From NCBI RefSeq assembly GCF_006438845.1, contig NZ_RCZJ01000002.1:757145-821144 (forward strand): a stretch of 64,000 nt of DNA, read 5' to 3'. The translations under genes were made by a program, and so were the position numbers. The notes beneath the pieces were generated by a model. It searched no databases, was not told the DNA's origin, and worked only from the letters and a program-made list of their open reading frames with translations. Positions 61,863 through 64,000 of this stretch are shown here, piece by piece. This DNA comes from Variovorax ginsengisoli (lineage in GTDB: Bacteria > Pseudomonadota > Gammaproteobacteria > Burkholderiales > Burkholderiaceae_C). Numbering within the stretch: the first letter of the stretch is position 1; each line of letters starts with the position of its first letter.

Positions 61863-64000
61863 ATGAACCGAATTCACCGCCTTGTATTTAATCGTGCTTT
61901 GGGTGTTTGCCAGGCCGTTTCCGAAGTTGCCAATGGTTCACACGGCGGCGTGAGCAGTGCGTCCGGTAAACAGTCGACTCGTCGGCCTCACCTTTCCGCA
62001 ATCGCCTCAGCGTGCCTGATGCTCTCAGGGTTGGCGTCGAATGGCGCGTGGGCCGTAGACGGGCCGCTTGTGGTGACGACTACGATCAACGGAGATAGCG
62101 GCGTCTACACCGAGAGCACCCAGAACGAGAACAACTACACCGGATACGACGGGGGCGATGGTTCCATGGCCCTCACCGTCGGCGGCGGCCTGAGGGTCGA
62201 GGAAGGCGCGGCAGTCAACGGCGGCTCCGGCGCCCAAGGCAGCCAAACCAGCCAATACAACACCGTTGCAGCACAGACCGACCTCAACCTGATTGGAAGC
62301 CGGGGCGGCGCTGGCGCCATCGGTGCGCAGATCACCAGCGGCCCGGTGGTCAACGCCGGCAGCATCACGGGCGGCCGAGGCGGCGACAGCGGCACGGTCT
62401 CAGTAGACAGCGGTTTCAATCCCATCCCGTCCGAAAATCCGGGCGGCCCAGTGCTGACAAATCTGACGGGCGGCAGTGCCGGCGCCGGAGCGACGGCGCT
62501 GTCGACTGCCTCGAGCGGCACGATCACCAACTCCGGTTCGATCAGTGGCGGCGCCGGCGGGGGCGGCGGCTATGTTCAGCAATACAACTACGGCTATTAC
62601 GGCAACCAACAATCCGCGCAGAGCCTTACGGGACAGCCGGCGGCTGGTGGTGAAGGCGGTACAGGCGTTCTGGCCACGCAAGCTGCCACACTAAACAATA
62701 GCGGTGTCGTCCAAGGCGGCACAGGTGGCTACGGCGGAGGGATGTTTGTCGACAACTACGGTGGCCAAAACGGCGCCATCGCTGGGACCGCCGCCCCTGG
62801 CGGCGCAGGCGGCGCCGGTGCGGTCTTTGCAGTTGGCGGCACTTTGTCGAATACCAACGCGATCCGCGGAGGCGACGCTGGCTCGGCCAGTTCAGTCAAC
62901 CTCTATTCCTATCAGTACAACAACGAAGTCGATAGCTCGACTTCGTCAACGGTCACGGCGACTGGCACGACGACTGGCGCCAAAGGGGGCGTCGGCGCCT
63001 ATTTCGGCGGTGTGGCCAACGTAGAGAACAGCGGCAGCATCATTGGTGGCGCAGGCAGCGGCGCCGGCAATGGCGGCAATGATTTGATGGCGCTCGACGC
63101 GAGCGGTCCGGGCAGCACGGCCTACATCAGTACCTACAACGGCACTTCAGCCGGCACGCTGACAGCGACGGCCACAGGCAGCGTCGGCGGGCGAGGCGGC
63201 GATGCCATCGTGATGAGGGAAGGCGGCCAACTCACGAACACCGGCAATGGCTGGATTCAGGGCGGTGCCGGCGGCGCGGGCGGATCGGCGCAAGCGAGCA
63301 TCTATGTGAACTACAACGAGAGCGAGCTCTCGCTGTCCGCTCCGATAACCTATGTTTCGGCCGTCGGAGGTGACGGTGGCCGCGGAGGCGATGCGATCGC
63401 ACTAAGCGGCGGAATCATCGTCAACGGCGCCAGGATCCAAGGCGGCAACGGCGGCAACGGAGGCAACGCCAGTGCGACTGTCTCCACGTACGCCTCTCCT
63501 GCGCGGGCACTCGAACCCTCTCAAGAAGAGATCGGTGGCAAGGGTGGCGCAGGTGGCATCGCTATTGTGGCGACGGGCAGCACCATCCTCAACTTCGATA
63601 GCGGCGCGATCATCGGCGGCGACGGCGGCAAGAACGGCGGTATGCCTGAGATATACACCCGTGGGGTCGGCCCTTCCGTTGACGCCAACGCAGGTGGCGT
63701 GGCCATCAGCGGCTCGGACCTCTTCATCGTCAACGCTGGCACTATCTCGGGCGGTTTCTCCGGCGACGGGTTGACGCAAGCGGATGCCGTTGTCTTTACC
63801 GGAGGCGTGAACACGCTGGCGCTGCACGCCACCTCCAAGATTTCCGGCAACGTCACCGCCTTTGGCGGCAACGACACGCTGGCGCTTGGTGGTAACAGCG
63901 TTGGCGAAAGCGCAGGAGTTTTCAACGTAGCCACCATTGGCAACGACGCGCAGTACCGCGGCTTCGGCGTCTTCCGCAAGGTCGATGAAGGCACGTGGGC
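61863..64000 (+). CDS. large Gly-rich autotransporter adhesin, N-terminal part (3' end outside the window)
   Basis: The frame is open from ATG 61863 to the window end (712 codons). Residues 1-25, MNRIHRLVFNRALGVCQAVS, form an ESPR extended signal region typical of type V secreted proteins; the Sec core follows and cleavage is expected after 'GAWA' (residue 64). The passenger is built from about nine repeats in which 'N-[ST]-G-x-I-x-G-G-x-G-G' (for example NSGSISGGAGG, NAGSITGGRGG, NSGSIIGGAGSG) alternates with variable Ser/Thr/Tyr/Gln-rich segments, then turns to 'FGGNDTLALGGNS'. This is a predicted beta-helix, with the C-terminal barrel beyond the window. Likely a surface adhesin. Confidence 0.9.
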   Translation, partial: MNRIHRLVFNRALGVCQAVSEVANGSHGGVSSASGKQSTRRPHLSAIASACLMLSGLASNGAWAVDGPLVVTTTINGDSGVYTESTQNENNYTGYDGGDGSMALTVGGGLRVEEGAAVNGGSGAQGSQTSQYNTVAAQTDLNLIGSRGGAGAIGAQITSGPVVNAGSITGGRGGDSGTVSVDSGFNPIPSENPGGPVLTNLTGGSAGAGATALSTASSGTITNSGSISGGAGGGGGYVQQYNYGYYGNQQSAQSLTGQPAAGGEGGTGVLATQAATLNNSGVVQGGTGGYGGGMFVDNYGGQNGAIAGTAAPGGAGGAGAVFAVGGTLSNTNAIRGGDAGSASSVNLYSYQYNNEVDSSTSSTVTATGTTTGAKGGVGAYFGGVANVENSGSIIGGAGSGAGNGGNDLMALDASGPGSTAYISTYNGTSAGTLTATATGSVGGRGGDAIVMREGGQLTNTGNGWIQGGAGGAGGSAQASIYVNYNESELSLSAPITYVSAVGGDGGRGGDAIALSGGIIVNGARIQGGNGGNGGNASATVSTYASPARALEPSQEEIGGKGGAGGIAIVATGSTILNFDSGAIIGGDGGKNGGMPEIYTRGVGPSVDANAGGVAISGSDLFIVNAGTISGGFSGDGLTQADAVVFTGGVNTLALHATSKISGNVTAFGGNDTLALGGNSVGESAGVFNVATIGNDAQYRGFGVFRKVDEGTW

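Overview
The window is about 64 kb of gene-dense, high-GC DNA. It reads as the chromosome of a betaproteobacterium of the Burkholderiales, most likely a Comamonadaceae close to Variovorax. The evidence is the set of neighbourhoods (yggS-pilT-pilU, rsmI-yraN-SIS-BON, hmgA-Bug-fahA), the Bug-type solute receptor, and a dispersed intergenic repeat present three times. No rRNA, IS element, prophage, CRISPR array or replication origin was seen. One tRNA gene, tRNA-Arg(CCG), is present.

Layout. 1-6.5 kb: the end of a glycolate/lactate oxidase gene (glcD) followed directly by lrgA-lrgB, then a secreted YXWXGXW-type protein, a TetR regulator, arginase, a one-domain response regulator, a DUF2242-type lipoprotein and glutamate dehydrogenase. 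6.6-10.4 kb: yggS diverging from pilT-pilU (twitching ATPases), then the DNA-repair phosphoesterase pdeM. 10.4-15.6 kb: lemA with two TPM-domain genes, a SnoaL-like protein, a YheT hydrolase, a conserved unknown and an anchored cytochrome c. 15.7-22.4 kb: a complete tripartite multidrug RND pump with a divergent TetR repressor and an AcrR-like operator. 22.4-23.4 kb: tRNA-Arg and a glutathione transferase.

23.5-35.8 kb is a compact tight-adherence (Flp/Tad pilus) locus of 13 genes on the minus strand. It diverges from a small ArsR-type regulator across an AT-richer region with a 26-bp inverted repeat. Its ATPase carries an N-terminal FHA domain, a DUF192 gene lies inside the operon, and four products carry a prepilin-type G-x4-E processing motif, but no TadZ, TadD or TadV gene is in the window. 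35.9-41 kb: rsmI and yraN with overlapping divergent start codons, then a SIS protein, an inserted glycosyltransferase, a two-BON lipoprotein and a hydroxyisobutyrate-type dehydrogenase. 41-44.4 kb: a ligase-associated DEXH helicase and an acyl-CoA thioesterase.

44.5-49.2 kb: the homogentisate branch of tyrosine catabolism (hmgA, a Bug receptor, fahA) with a divergent IclR regulator and two tandem 17-bp operator-like boxes. 49.2-51.7 kb: a small membrane protein, a DUF6152-type exported protein and an exported argininosuccinate-lyase-like protein that lacks the usual catalytic His. 51.8-58.8 kb: a czcICBA-like heavy-metal efflux operon with two extra exported proteins; four of its products carry His-rich stretches. 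58.8-64 kb: slyX, a CSS-EAL phosphodiesterase, pyrF, and the first 712 codons of a large Gly-rich autotransporter with an ESPR-type extended signal peptide, cut by the window end.

The most unusual items are the FHA-TadA Flp-pilus locus, the linkage of glcD to lrgAB (suggesting organic-acid transport), the exported lyase-like protein and the tandem operators at hmgA/iclR.
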